DNA from: Cryptomeria japonica
Lineage: Eukaryota > Streptophyta > Pinopsida > Cupressales > Cupressaceae
Length of the DNA stretch: 64,000 nt
Direction: 5' to 3'
Assembly: GCF_030272615.1 (NCBI RefSeq)
Contig: NC_081412.1
Coordinates: 697,788,656-697,852,655, forward strand
Shown here: piece after piece, positions 34,167-45,000 of the stretch
How positions within the stretch are numbered: the stretch's first letter is position 1
How the letters are laid out: every line of letters starts with the position of its first letter
The notes under the pieces: generated by a model
Told to the model about the DNA's origin: nothing
Databases searched by the model: none
Seen by the model: the letters and a program-made list of their open reading frames with translations, nothing else
Position numbers and translations under genes: made by a program

Positions 34167-34865
34167 TCAAGAGCAACAGGGATTCCGATTTGTTAAGACA
34201 GCGAAGGAGAAGACCATAATAACCCCTTCGGTAAAGAACAAATTAGAAAGAATGATATATCTAGCAGACAGCTTGCGGATTCTAGCCCTAGTGTTCCTAT
34301 TGGCGAAATCAGGAAAGGTACCATCGGTCAAGTATCTTATGATATACGAATACCATTCATCTGAGTCTATAAAGTCACAACATGTCACCAAGCTAGAATC
34401 ATCTACAATAGCTAGAGAAATAAGGTTGTGAATAACAAATTTAAGATCAACCACAGGGTCCTCTAAAGATACAAGAGAAGCCACACATGCCATTGCGTCC
34501 GCATGTCGATTATCTTTTCGAGGAATAGGTTCCATGGTATAAGAATCAAATTTTTGTAACAAAGAGATAGCAAGGTCTTTATATTGTGATAATTTGTCTT
34601 GTTTTGCTTGATACAGTCCTATTACTTGTCTTATAATCAATTGAGAATCTCCATAAATATGTATGTGCTTTATATTCAAAGCCAAGGCTACTTACATTCC
34701 TGCTATAAGAGCCTCATACTCAGCAATGTTATTGGTACATGGAAAATTGAGACGATAAGATAAAGGAATGGATTTCTTTGTAGGAGAAATTAGAACAACA
34801 CCTGCCCCCGATCCCGTACGACACTTAGAGCCATCAAAGTATAACTCCCAAGTTTCATCTTTTTC
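34167..34865 (-). pseudogene. Element C extra RNase H (aRNaseH), after the first RNase H
   Basis: From about 34860 the minus strand reads ELYFDGSKCRTGSGAGVVL, then NNIAEYEALIAGM, a TAA stop near 34690, HIYGDSQLIIRQV and KDNRHADAMACVASL. The four catalytic acidic positions (DGSK, AEYEA, GDSQ, HADA) are all present, so only the stop disables it. It follows the gypsy RNase H and precedes integrase, the usual position in Tat elements and different from element A. Confidence 0.8.
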
Positions 34866-36365
34866 TGTACAAAGAATGAAGTCATCGGGAAAAGACTCAG
34901 GGTTAGGGAAGGAGAAAGGTGAAGGGGCCTCAACTAAGTGATCGGTCAATGCTTGCCCTTTAATTGCTCTTTGTGAAACAAATTTAAGGTCAAATTCAGT
35001 TAACATCATAACCCACTTAGCTAGGCATCTTGATAAATTAGTTTTGGAGAAAAGATGCTTCAAAGGATCAAACTTTACCATGACGTGGACTTCTAAATTT
35101 AAAAGATAATGTCTCAATTTCTGAGTCGCAAACACCAAGGCCAAGCATTGTCTTTCTATCGCAGAATATCGGGTCTCATAATCGAGTAAGGTACGACTTA
35201 TATAATAAACCAGACATTCCTTACCATCTTTATCATGTTGTGCCAATAATGCTGCGAGAGCATGAGAGGAAGCAGCTGTATAAAGAAGAAAGGGTTTAGA
35301 AGGTTCGGCAGGTTTAAGGATAAGAGGATTAGCCAAATATACTTTTAAATCTTCAAATGCTTGCTGACAATCTTCGTTCCATTGAAAAGTGATATTCTTT
35401 TTGAGAAGTTGAGTAAAAGGAAAGGTACGATCCGTGAGTTGAGATACAAACCTACGAATAGCTTGAGTCTTTCCTTGTAAGCTTTTGAGTTGAGACACAT
35501 TTCTAGGAGGTGGCATGTTGACAATAGCATCTATTTTCTTAGTGTCCACCTCAATCCCACAATGCGAAACTATGAATCGTAATAGTTTTCCACTATCCAC
35601 ACCAAAAACACATTTTCGGGGATTCAAGCGCATGTGATATTTACGAATCCTTTCAAAGATTTGACGAAGGATCTTAATATGATCTATACGAAGAATGGAT
35701 TTGGCTAAAATATCATCAACATAATCTTCTAAAATCTTATGCATATAATCATGAAAGATAAGGGTCATCGCTCGTTGATAAGTTGCGCTGGTGTTTTTAA
35801 GTCCAAAAGGCATCATCACCCAACAAAACGTACCCAAAGGAGTGGTGAAAGCAGTTTTGAATTGATCTTGAGGATTAATGAAAATTTGATTGTATCCTGA
35901 AAAACCATCCATGAAGGATAACAAAGCATGTCCTGCTGTAGAATCAACTATCATGTCAATGTTTGGGAGAGGGAAATCATCTTTTAAAGAAGCCTTATTT
36001 AAATCTCGAAAGTCAGTACACATTCTTATTTTATTATCCAGTTTAGCCACAGCGACACTATTTGAAATCCACGGGGAATAATCAATAGGGCAGATAAATC
36101 CAGCCTCCAATAGTTTTTCAATCTCAGCCTTAACAAGCAGAGCTACCTTAGGATTCATTTTTTGAATCTTTTGTTTCACGGGCTTAGCATCGGGAACTAA
36201 GACAATACTATGAGTAACAATCTTAGGATCTATACCCGGCATGTCAAAATATGTCCAAGCAAAGATCTCAGGGAATTCATGCAATAAATCTGCATATTGT
36301 TTTTGTTCTTCTTCATCCAAACACTTTCCAATTTTAATAACTTTTTCTTCATTGCAAGGATCCAT
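34866..36365 (-). pseudogene. Element C reverse transcriptase and RNase H
   Basis: A long open piece contains the RT lead-in (FAWTYFDMPGIDPKIVTHS), MCTDFRDLNKAS, FMDGFSGYNQI, MPFGLKNTSATYQRAM and the catalytic motif EDYVDDILAK (YVDD intact). The connection and a gypsy-type RNase H follow (SRTLLDYETRYSAIERQCLA). Its first catalytic Asp position reads YTAASSHALAA, without Asp, as is usual when Tat elements carry a second RNase H. The piece itself has no stop up to the aRNaseH, so this is the best preserved part of the element. It copies element RNA into DNA. Confidence 0.88.
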
Positions 36366-36422
36366 CTTAACATCAGTGGTGTCACTTATGAGAAGGTTAC
36401 TTTGTTGAGGAATATCCTTTAA

Positions 36423-37604
36423 CTAAGGGAATTCTTCCACAATCTCATCATTATCAATCTCTTTTCCAAAATAAGCTTCTATGTTCAAACAATAAGGAAA
36501 TCCCCTATTGTGATGATAACGAGGAAGAGTGTCATATGCTCCCAAGAACTCAGCTAAAGCATCATCGGTAGGAAAGACATCCAAAGCATAGGCACACGAA
36601 GGATCCCCATCAATATACTCAGGGTGTCTCATTGGTAGAGATGTAGAAATAACATTTACACTAATACAAGGTCTCTTAGAAGCTTTAGTGCGCTTGTAGG
36701 GATTATAACCAAGTCCAAAGGTCTCATCACAAAGATTATTCCCTAGAGGAACCTTTATCCCTTGTTCATGAGTGCCACAACCATTTCCATTATACCCATA
36801 CTTAGCTAAAATATGAAAACCACGACCATAACGATCAGCCATTTCAGAAAGAGGAGGTGGTTTTTCATAAGACAAAAAATCAAATTCTTCAGAATTAGAT
36901 GTGTGAGGAGAAGAAGTTTGAGAAGCGGCCACAAAATTGTTGTTCATAGGTTTAGGCAAGGTTGATTGATCTTTAGTTTCTTCCTTCTTCTTAACTTTAA
37001 GCTCTCTAGGAGGAACCCTATACTCACCTACAAAGGTGGGATTAAAGTCAAGAGATCCCCAATCGTCTTCTGCGAGAACCTTCTCAGGATCAAAAGCCTT
37101 TTCATGTGTAGATTCAACTTGAGAAGAATCTTCTTCAAGAACTTCAGACTCATCCAAAGAATTTTGATCATCGGAGGGTGATGATTCATCCATAAGTAAA
37201 GAGTCATCACTAGAAGAGGAAGGTCCAGAATAACTCCCTTTGGAAGTAGATGTTTGCAAACAAGCTTGAAAATTAGTATCGCCTATCAAGGTATATGTCT
37301 TATCGTTATAAATAAATTTAACTTGTCTATGCAATGTAGAGGGGACAACTTGCATACTGTGGATCCAAGGTCTCCCTAATAACAAGTTATATGTTAGATT
37401 TCCTGACATAACATGGATAGGAGTAGGCAAAGTAACAGGTCCCACTGTGATGGGTAAGGTAATAATACCTAATGAAGTCTTAGCCACATTATCAAAGCCT
37501 CGAATGGGATGAGAATCAGGCTCAATAAGGGATGTATCCACATTCATCTTATGCAATAGATTAATGCTACACACATTAAGGCCAGAGCCATTATCTACCA
37601 GTGT
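36423..37604 (-). pseudogene. Element C protease with a G-patch domain
   Basis: The frame starts with TLVDNGSGLNV just upstream of 37574. This is a retropepsin active site of the D-N-G-S form seen in many Tat elements, with NLLLGRPWIH closing the fold about 65 residues later. A Ser/Asp/Glu-rich linker follows. A G-patch lies at about residues 247-292 of the piece (36699-36836): DRYGRGFHILAKYGYNGNGC, then EQGIKVPL and FGLGY. G-patches bind RNA or RNA helicases and are known next to protease in betaretroviruses and some plant elements. A TGA at about 37603 separates it from the ORF upstream and fits CGA (Arg) decay. Confidence 0.7.
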
Positions 37605-38634
37605 TCATCTTATAGCAGTGTCATTTATGATAACCACAATCATCAAGGGATCATATTGATGTTGAATTTCACTAGTAGGCAATTCATCTTGAGTAAACAC
37701 AATTTGAGCTTTAGGATTCATCACAGAGTTTATCAAAGACACTATATTACTAGATGTATTAGGTGGAGGAACATTCAAATCTTTCAAGGCATCTTGTAAC
37801 ATTCCATGATGAGCGGAAGAAGTTTGGATCAAATCCCAAAGGGATATCTTAGCAGGAGTAACTTTAAGTTGTTCTATGAGATCATATTCCTTACCCATAA
37901 CTTGTGAAATACGTGGAGCTTGCGGCAGAATTGGTTGAGGATTAGGAAGAGAAACCGGAATAACAGGAGGAGGATTGGGCTGCCTATTATTTCTAGTATG
38001 ATAAGTATGGGCAATCACATGATAACTCTCTCTAGTTAATTGCTTGGCATAACTATAAGGACTTATAGGTTTTCTTCCTTGCACAGTGATGATAGGTTTA
38101 TTCGGAGTAAGAAAGGAATCATGACCATACCCTCCTTGGATAGTAAGGAGAGGTGATTTAGGAACTTGAAAGGTGGGAGAAGGATAAGCACCTTGGACTT
38201 CAAAGAGAGGCTTCTTATGCTCATTCAGGTTTATCATGTTAACTAATTTAGAGGTTTTGTTCTTGTTTAAAGATTTCGATAAAGCCACAAAGTCATCAAG
38301 AGCATCATCCAACAAAGCATGATCATATCGATTAAAAGGTTTATCTTTTGATTCAAAAAGGAGACATTCCTTCATAGAGGGGATTATTGAAAACAACCAT
38401 GTTACCAGATTTAGTGGAAGAGTTGATAGGAATGTACCCTTGAGAGGAGTCATTCGACTTATCTTTCTCATCACACTGAAATGGCATAGTAACAATGTTT
38501 ATGAGTTTTTGGTAAAATGAAGGTTTGGTATCTTTAGGGTTCAAAAACTCATCCAAAGCTTCATCTAATTCATCTTGGCTATACTCATAATCATCATCAT
38601 AAATATGAACATCTTGCAAATAAAAATCTAACAT
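37605..38634 (-). pseudogene. Element C N-terminal polyprotein region without recognisable gag
   Basis: From ATG 38634, about 70 bp... inside the LTR-proximal leader, an acidic start (YDDDYEYSQDELDEALDEF) is followed, after a frameshift near 38380, by a proline-rich stretch and the usual region ahead of Tat protease (EQLKVTPAKISLWDLIQTS; QIVFTQDELP). The leader between PBS and this ATG is about 190 bp. No Ty3 gag core and no zinc knuckle is found, although about 340 residues are encoded. Either gag was deleted or the element used gag from relatives. Function of the N-terminal part is unknown. Confidence 0.6.
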
Positions 38635-38820
38635 TTTGAAATAAAAATTGCATAAAACTTAAACACACAATGCAAAGAAAAACACTCTTCCCTATTTTTT
38701 TTTCTTTTTCTCTTTTTTTTCTCTCTTTTTTTCTTTTAATGAAAAATGAAACTTAAATGAAACACACTAAATCTAGATCTAGATCTAACAAATGCAATGC
38801 AAGAGGAAGCAATGATAGTT

Positions 38821-38837
38821 TCACGTCGGGTTCACCA
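38821..38837 (-). other. Primer binding site of element C
   Basis: On the minus strand TGGTGAACCCGACGTGA begins three bases after the LTR end. The TGG start and position fit a tRNA 3'-end complement. The tRNA species is not certain. Confidence 0.6.
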
Positions 38838-38840
38838 AAA

Positions 38841-40483
38841 TGTGTAGGGGAAAAAGTGAGACTAGGTTAACATGCCCTAATCCTACCTTTTGACACACAT
38901 TCTGGAATACGAAAGAGCCTAGAGGTATCACACAATTGGCTACTTCTTTTTGTGGAAGAGAGAGCCATGGGCTACCTATTAGGATTTCTATTCCTTTGTT
39001 ATAATTGAAAAATAAAATGATGCAAGTTCAATTCCTAACCCCAAAGTGCAAGTATGAACTAATAACAAGATTGCAGAATTGAGTTTAAACAATGAAAAGC
39101 TGTAAACACAAGGACAAGACAAGAATGCAGATGTGTACCCAAACTCAAAATCTGAGTGAAAATGTTCGGGACGGGGGCGCGGGCACCACTATCCTGATAC
39201 TGCTCTGGAAACTACTCTTGAAACTGCTGTTTTGCAACCTGGAAAGCTATCGAAAATGCTGAAAGTTGCTGTCTAACAGAAGGACCAGGGCGCCCAGCGC
39301 CCCTATCCTGGTAGGACCAGGGTGCCCCACACCCTTGTCCTGGTCTTTCGCTCTGAAGCTTGGTGTGCAGTTCTGTCTCGGTTTGCTTCCGTCGGATCTG
39401 CAACTTGCGGCGTCGTCCGAATCTTGAAACCTGCACTTATATCTGAAAAGGTATGGTGGGCGGCTATATAAGGTTTTGCCTTAGTCAAACCCCCGCTTTG
39501 GTGATTTCCACCTCCACGAATAGCCAAGTTGTATTGTAAAAGTAGTGTGTGTGCAGACCCTGTGTGTGTGCAAGATCCTAAAATGCAAGTAAGCAAACTA
39601 GAGCAACCTAGAAAGTAAACCCTAATTGCTTGTAAATGATAATGTAAATACTCCAAATCAAGATGCAAAGTGATCTAAAGCATGAATACAAATGATATAA
39701 TGAGGCTTATGCAAAGACATGAAAACAACATGAAATCATACCCAACCCCAAGGGAGGGGTACAAGCCAATCTTCAATCGGTGATCCCTTATTGCTCTTCA
39801 ATGCCTTCAAAGCCCTAAATGGATGAATGAAATTGATGAATGTTTGATGGATGGATGTTGAATGTTGTTGAAGTCTTCAAAGATCTGCTCTTTCACTGCA
39901 TAGAAGGTCCTTCAAATCAAAATTCTCGGATCCTTTCAAATGAAGAAAGAAAGCTCTCATATATGAAACCCTAGGTCGTAATTTCAACTTTTGGCCGACC
40001 TAGAGATTGAATCTCCCACCAATTTCTTGGGGTTAAGCTTTATTTTATGATTGGATTGTGCTCCTAAAATTTCAGGAAAAATGTCCGGGACCATGTGCAC
40101 TCCGGGCGCCATGGTCCCGACAACTTTTCACCAAATTTTCAGGGCCGTCGGATATGATGATTTTAGAGAGAATCCTGAAGTTACAGGTGACTCCGAGATG
40201 TTTTGACCCCCGAAATCAAGCCCCCAAGTTCAAAATAGGACTTAATTAGGGTTTCTGATTAAATGATATATTGGAGGAATAAAATGAAAAGGGCACACTT
40301 TAATGAAAGGGCCCAACTTTATGATGTGGAAGATGATGAAATAGAACCTTAGACCTAATTAATTTAATTAATTAAGTGCTAAAGGGGAAATGGAATGCAA
40401 AATGCAAAATGCGCCAAGGCGGGTGCTAAACTAGGTGTGAAATTGTACCACCCTAGCAAGTGCGTACAATTTACAACGCTACA
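38841..40483 (-). repeat. Element C LTR (5' in element orientation)
   Basis: Starts TGTGTAGGGG and ends CAACGCTACA on the plus strand; direct repeat of 27784-29439. It differs by scattered substitutions and by a short insertion near 39557-39573 where GTGTGTGTGCA is duplicated. Confidence 0.9.
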
Positions 40484-40488
40484 AGCAT
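40484..40488. repeat. Probable target duplication of element C, right copy (AGCAT)
   Basis: AGCAT follows the right LTR of element C; the left flank is AACAT (27779-27783). Confidence 0.6.
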
Positions 40489-40609
40489 GTATGATTGTGG
40501 GGAAACCCTGAGAAGATGAAGTTGTGGCTGAATGGACGGTCACCAATGGAGGAAAAAGAAGGTGAGGATTTAGGTCTGTTTGACTCCTGGTGATAGGCCT
40601 ATGACTCAT
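40485..40609 (-). pseudogene. Element A gag, N-terminal part
   Basis: The minus-strand frame begins at ATG 40609 with SHRPITRSQTD, a start typical of plant Ty3 gag proteins. It runs to the edge of element C, and gag resumes on the other side of C at 27781 with MAQVPPWNFVTWD. It is about 60 bp from the 5' LTR of A, with the candidate PBS in between. This split gag is the strongest evidence that C inserted into A. Confidence 0.75.
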
Positions 40610-40639
40610 AAACTAGCTGAAATATATTTCAAGAAATTA

Positions 40640-40657
40640 GTCCCACCAAGCATGCCA
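40640..40657 (-). other. Candidate primer binding site of element A
   Basis: On the minus strand TGGCATGCTTGGTGGGAC lies 13 bases inside the 5' LTR, resembling the TGGCACGCCCGGTGGGAC leader of some plant Ty3 elements. Decay makes the tRNA assignment uncertain. Confidence 0.45.
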
Positions 40658-40670
40658 AAAAAAGAACTGT

Positions 40671-41710
40671 TGAATCTAAATTTGTCTTTGGAAACAAATA
40701 GTCTTATGGGAAATTTAGTGCTGGGGGACCGATTGCGCAGGTTACACTGAATGACCTCCGGGATTGAGAAGCTGGCTCTTCCTTGGTGTTTTGAGGAAAA
40801 GGAAAGAAAGAAACACCTTTAAAGACTACGTTGGCGATACGCCAGATCATTAAAAGACATGAGCATACAAATTCCATAAAATATATGACTTACATAAGCC
40901 CATTCAATAATCTACAAGTCCGGATCAAGAACATAATCAAAAGATACAATCAAATTTCTTTGTGACATAAGGAAATTTCCATCACGCATTTACTAGATAA
41001 CATGTATGAGACATAGTTTAATCGGAAAAATCTTTGATAGATAGATTCCCAAAGTTATTGGAACTTTAACAGAACAACACATAAAATACCATCAAAAGCA
41101 TACTGAAAGAGGCATCATAAAGGCCGTAGGCACAATTTGAATAACCTTCCTCAAGCAAAACCATAATAGTTTTTAAAGGCTGAAAAATAAAACTTCTACT
41201 TAACCAATTTAATTGTTCTTTTTTCAAAAGTTCAGAACCCCCTACAACAGGGAAAAAACTAGCATAAATAGAGCCCCAGGCTCCTGAAAACAACCCCCGA
41301 AAATACGCCAAAAGGGCATAACCTCCCTGAACAAAAAAACATGTCGTGTCGCTTCGGAGATCACACCCAGCAAAACGACCCCTAGAATTCCACTCCTTGC
41401 CTGCAACGGTCTGCATACTACCACAAATTGAAAAGATTTTGCTAACCATGGACGGGCTGCTGGAAATATACAAAAATGTCGGAAACTGCTCGCATACTGC
41501 GCCAAAAGGTGGGCCCCAAAAGAGCAACCAATCAGCATGCCTTGCCATTTGTCACCACCGTGCTACTTCAAAAATTGAATGCCTGAAACGAACTGAGGGA
41601 GCAACGTCGGGCCGACAACTGTCCTATGTGCCCTGCGCAACTAGATAACAAAAAAGGCAAAATGAACCAGGCCCGCAACAAACCTTAGACCGAGAAAATT
41701 AATGTGAACA
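40671..41710 (-). repeat. Element A LTR (5' in element orientation)
   Basis: Direct repeat partner of 8600-9640, starting TGAATCTAAATTT and ending TTAATGTGAACA on the plus strand. ORFs inside it are shared with the other LTR and show no known domain. Confidence 0.85.
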
Positions 41711-42640
41711 AATTACCTCTTTTGGCATCAATAGGAAAAGTTTGATAGAAAAGCTCAATCAAAAGGTTGATATTATTCAATGGAAGGGTCATATATGTTA
41801 TGAAGGCAATGACTATATAATGTGGATGAGGAACAAGAGAAATATTAATTGTGAGAAATTAATTTTTTGGGCAAGAAGGGAGGGTTTTGGATTTGAGTAA
41901 TTTTTCTCTTAATTGAAGAATATTTTTATCCCAAAAATGGTTAATAGTAGAGCTAATAATGAGGTGAGGCATCCAACTTCTTTGTCTACTCTTTTTCTCT
42001 ACTTCTTTTGCCTTGCTCTCCTCACAACTCCAGTTTGCTTGTTATGGAATTGTATTCTCTCTTGTAATCACAACGAATCTAAATTAAGAACAATTCATTT
42101 TGCACTAGAAATTTCAAATATGCAAGATTAAAGAAAATTGAAGTTTACCTAGCTATATTTCCCAATCCAAAATCATTGTGAATAAACTAAAGGGCATAGA
42201 GGATGTATGCTTAACACATCCTTCTATTCATTTCATACTCATGCTCTTCCTTCCCATGCGAATGCAAAAGTCCAATCTATAGATTGAAAATAGTTTTAAC
42301 CACAATTTTAATAAACTAGGAGGGAATGAAATTAAAATTTGGCATCATATCATGATAATGATGATGGTATCAATGTCTCAACATTGTGCAAGACAAATAT
42401 TGACAAACAATTTGATAACACCGCTGGACAAATGTGTTGTAAGTCCATTTTTAATGGTGAGAAACAAAAAGGAATAAAAAATGGAAGAGAAATCTAAGCT
42501 CTAATAGATCACAACTTAGTTTATGCTAGTTAAGCCCAACCTTAAGTTTTTTTTGGCTCCTCATTAAAATGTAAACCTTGTTGAGATGTTATTGTTGAAT
42601 GTTTATTTTGAAAATGACATACCACTTATGACCTCACTGA
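41711..42640. other. Spacer right of element A
   Basis: AT-rich sequence with no recognised gene. It should be the continuation of the DNA that A inserted into, but no clear extension of the Copia integrase left of A was found here. Confidence 0.4.
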
Positions 42641-42939
42641 TTTATAAATATTTACAAAACAAATGAAATAGAAAAACAACATTAACCCTAATTTCTTTGT
42701 ATGTAGCAATATACACGGTAATTGGTGAGAGAAGGAAACTTTTTAAAAACAAAGAAACAAATGACAAAAGAAGTCTGTATATGTCCACAGAAACATTCGA
42801 GTAAGGACTTCATAATCGAGTTGCATCTTAATATATTAAAAATGGCTGAGAGAACAATGCATAAATGTCATGGGCTTTGTGAGGTTCGAGAGCACAATGA
42901 AATTGTCTAATGGGCCACGTCACGAACGAAGAGGATAAA

Positions 42940-42947
42940 GTATATGC
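42940..42947 (+). promoter_or_regulatory. P1BS-type site of the PHT1 pseudogene
   Basis: GTATATGC fits the PHR1-binding consensus GNATATNC found in phosphate-starvation promoters. It lies a few bases before the TATATA box and is identical in the intact copy (58858-58865). Confidence 0.55.
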
Positions 42948-42953
42948 GACCTT

Positions 42954-42958
42954 ATATA
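42954..42958 (+). promoter_or_regulatory. TATA box of the PHT1 pseudogene
   Basis: CCTTATATACTCAG contains TATA in the same place as in the intact gene. It is about 170 bp upstream of the leader intron. Confidence 0.5.
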
Positions 42959-43125
42959 CTCAGGCACTCTAATTTTCTCTAGAACCAAGAAACGCAACAA
43001 GGAGGACAACCCATTGACATCAGTCATTAAAGCATATTCTATGAGAATAAAAACTCTGTATAAAGACATAATGAGGAGATGGATTTCTCCAGGCAAATGT
43101 TTTGCAAGCCTAAGATTTTGAGTTG

Positions 43126-43230
43126 GTATGTCTATCTGTGAAGCCCCCCCAATCGTTATACATCTTGTTCTATTTTTTTTTCTTGGTTTTCTTCTTTGTG
43201 GCAATTTATATTTTTCGCTGTTGTTTGCAG
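43126..43230 (+). other. 5'-UTR intron of the PHT1 pseudogene
   Basis: Donor GTATGTCT and acceptor GTTTGCAG bound a 105-base T-rich intron that ends 18 bases before the ATG. The intact copy has the same arrangement at 59044-59148. Leader introns are common in plant PHT1 genes. Confidence 0.7.
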
Positions 43231-43248
43231 GGAAGTGGAGTTCTAATC

Positions 43249-44817
43249 ATGGCGAAGAAGCAGCTGGACGTGCTGACGGCTCTGGACGTGGCAAAAACAC
43301 AATGGTACCATTACACAGCCATTATAATTGCGGGAATGGGCTTCTTCACTGATGCCTACGACCTCTTCTGTATCACCACTGTAACCAAACTGCTGGGACG
43401 AATTTATTACTATGATCCCACCAAAAACAAGCCCGGCACCCTGCCCTCTGAAATAACGTCTGCGATCACGGGGGTGGCCTTCTGCGGAACTTTCTTGGGG
43501 CAGCTCTTCTTCGGGTATATGGACGACAAACTGGGACGAAAGAAAGTGTACGGCGCCACCCTGCTGCTCATGATCTTTTGCTCCATCGCCTCTGGCCTCT
43601 CCTTCGCCAAATCCACTAATGGCGTGATTATCACGCTGTGTTTCTTCAGATTCTAGCTGGGCTTCGGGATTGGCGGAGATTATCCCTTGTCTGCCACCAT
43701 AATGTCCGAGTATGCCAACAAGAAGACCAGAGGATCCTTCCTCGCAGCCGTCTTCGCCATGCAAGGCTTTGGCATCCTCACCGGCGGTCTAGTATCCCTC
43801 ATCGTCTCCACCGCATTTCACGACCATGCCGCCGACCTAGACCGCTATAAAACATCTCATCGAGCAGACTATATATGGAGAATCATCCTCATGTTCGGCG
43901 CCTGTCCGGCAACCCTTACGTTCTACTGGCGCATGAAAATGCCGGAAACCGCTCGCTACACGGCTCTGATAGCCAAGAACGCAACCAAAGCGGCGGCGGA
44001 CATGTCGAGAGTTCTCAATGTCCAACTCCAAGAAAGTTCAACGATAATACAGTCGAACGAACCAGAATATAAGTTGTTTTCAGCCGAGTTCTTCAGACGC
44101 CACGGCCGACACCTGCTGGGCACCACCACCACCTGGTTGCTTCTCGATATCGCCTTCTACAGCCAAAACCTGTTTCAAAAGGACATGTTCACCAGCGTCG
44201 GCTGGCTCCCTAAGGCCGACAAGATGGGAGCTGTACACGAAATACAGAGGATCGCAAGGGCACAGTTGATAATTGCGATGGTATCGATAATCCCGGGCTA
44301 CTGGTTCACAGTATTCCTGATCGATCACATTGGCCGCTTTGTCATTCAGCTCATCGGCTTCTTCTTCATGTCCTTCTTCATGTTCGTGCTCGCTATTTGG
44401 TACGACTTTTGGAAAAATAACGGGGCTGGGTTCGTTATCTTCTACGCGCTGGCCTTTTTCTTTGCAAACTTTGGGCCCAATAGCACCACGTTCATTGTCC
44501 CGGCCGAGCTTTTCCCAGCCAGATTTCGCTCAACCTGCCACGGCATATCGGCTGCAATGGGAAAGGTTGGGGCCATCATTGGCGCTTTTGGGGTTGGCTA
44601 TCTTGCTGATCCTTCCAAAATAAAAACCAGTAAAGATGGCCACGGCCAGCTCAAGCCTGCTCTGTATCTGCTCGCTTTTACGAATGCTCTGGGTTTCCTT
44701 TTCACGTTTCTGGTGCCTGAAACAAATGGAAAATCCCTCGAAGAACTCTCTGGAGAAACCGATGGAGTTGAAGAGAAGGAGAAGGAGCTTAAGGCTATGC
44801 CCACCATCAGTGTGTAG
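43249..44817 (+). pseudogene. PHT1-type phosphate transporter, broken by a premature stop
   Basis: The reading frame from ATG 43249 to TAG 44817 is collinear with the intact gene at 59167 (522 against 523 codons). It has no frameshift, but codon 136 is TAG (43654-43656) where the intact copy has TGG (Trp). A second change is Gly to Asp at position 92 in the conserved loop [11 protein letters not shown], which here reads [11 protein letters not shown]; this would probably impair transport by itself. The PHT1 signature [13 protein letters not shown] lies just after the stop. Promoter, TATA box, leader intron and 3' flank are still recognisable, so the loss is recent. The CTGG-to-CTAG change is at a CHG site. 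Residual expression of a 135-residue fragment or of antisense or small RNA is possible but not shown. Confidence 0.93.
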
Positions 44818-45000
44818 CGAAACACATTCTCTGTTTTCTGAAAGCCAGTAGTATATATCTCATTATCTAGAATTGATATTAGTATGACCTTTAGCATGTT
44901 GTAACGGCACCACTTCCTTTTGTTTGCCATTAGTTGTAGGAAGGAAATCAAATGAGATGGCGTTAGAAAGGCCATGCTCTCAGGGAATAGCTCAAATAAA

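Larger units (their letters stand above)
27784..40483 (-). mobile_element. Element C: Tat-like Ty3/Gypsy retrotransposon with antisense PMD gene
   Basis: Direct LTRs of about 1.65 kb (27784-29439 and 38841-40483) flank 9.4 kb of internal sequence. PBS (38821-38837) and PPT (29440-29455) show that the element is on the minus strand. Minus-strand order: short N-terminal ORF, protease with G-patch, RT, RNase H, extra RNase H, integrase. On the plus strand, converging on integrase, is an intron-containing gene for a plant mobile domain protein (30042-32484). It interrupts element A's gag between 40484 and 27783. Sampled LTR sites differ by about 3% by eye, fewer than in A or B, so C is the youngest of the three. 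Each pol piece has at least one stop or frameshift. Confidence 0.85.
8600..41710 (-). mobile_element. Element A: Tat-like Ty3/Gypsy retrotransposon carrying nested elements B and C
   Basis: Direct repeats of about 1,040 bp at 8600-9640 and 40671-41710 flank a minus-strand gag-pol. Element order on the minus strand: 5' LTR (40671-41710), candidate PBS (40640-40657, TGGCATGCTTGGTGGGAC), gag (split by C), protease, RNase H-like domain, RT, RNase H, integrase, convergent antisense ORF, sense accessory ORF, 3' LTR (8600-9640). Subtracting B and C with their target duplications leaves about 13.8 kb. A sample of the LTRs compared by eye differs at roughly 6-7% of sites, more than C and about like B, so A is old. 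No clean target duplication is seen. TTACCT occurs at both edges (8592-8597 and 41713-41718), but two bases away from the TG and CA ends. All ORFs carry stops or frameshifts, so the copy cannot move by itself. Confidence 0.8.
42640..45000 (+). repeat. PHT1 duplication unit, copy 1
   Basis: From ATTAACCCTAATTTCTTTG near 42683 to the GAAAGGCCATG block near 44970, this stretch matches 58590-60870 in order and orientation. It covers upstream region, leader intron, coding sequence and 3' flank. The two units start 15.9 kb apart. Confidence 0.85.

Noticed and set aside
43243-43764. Long minus-strand frames opposite both PHT1 copies (also 60025-60564)
   Set aside because: They mirror the codon structure of the plus-strand gene, occur in both copies only because of the duplication, and have no domain.
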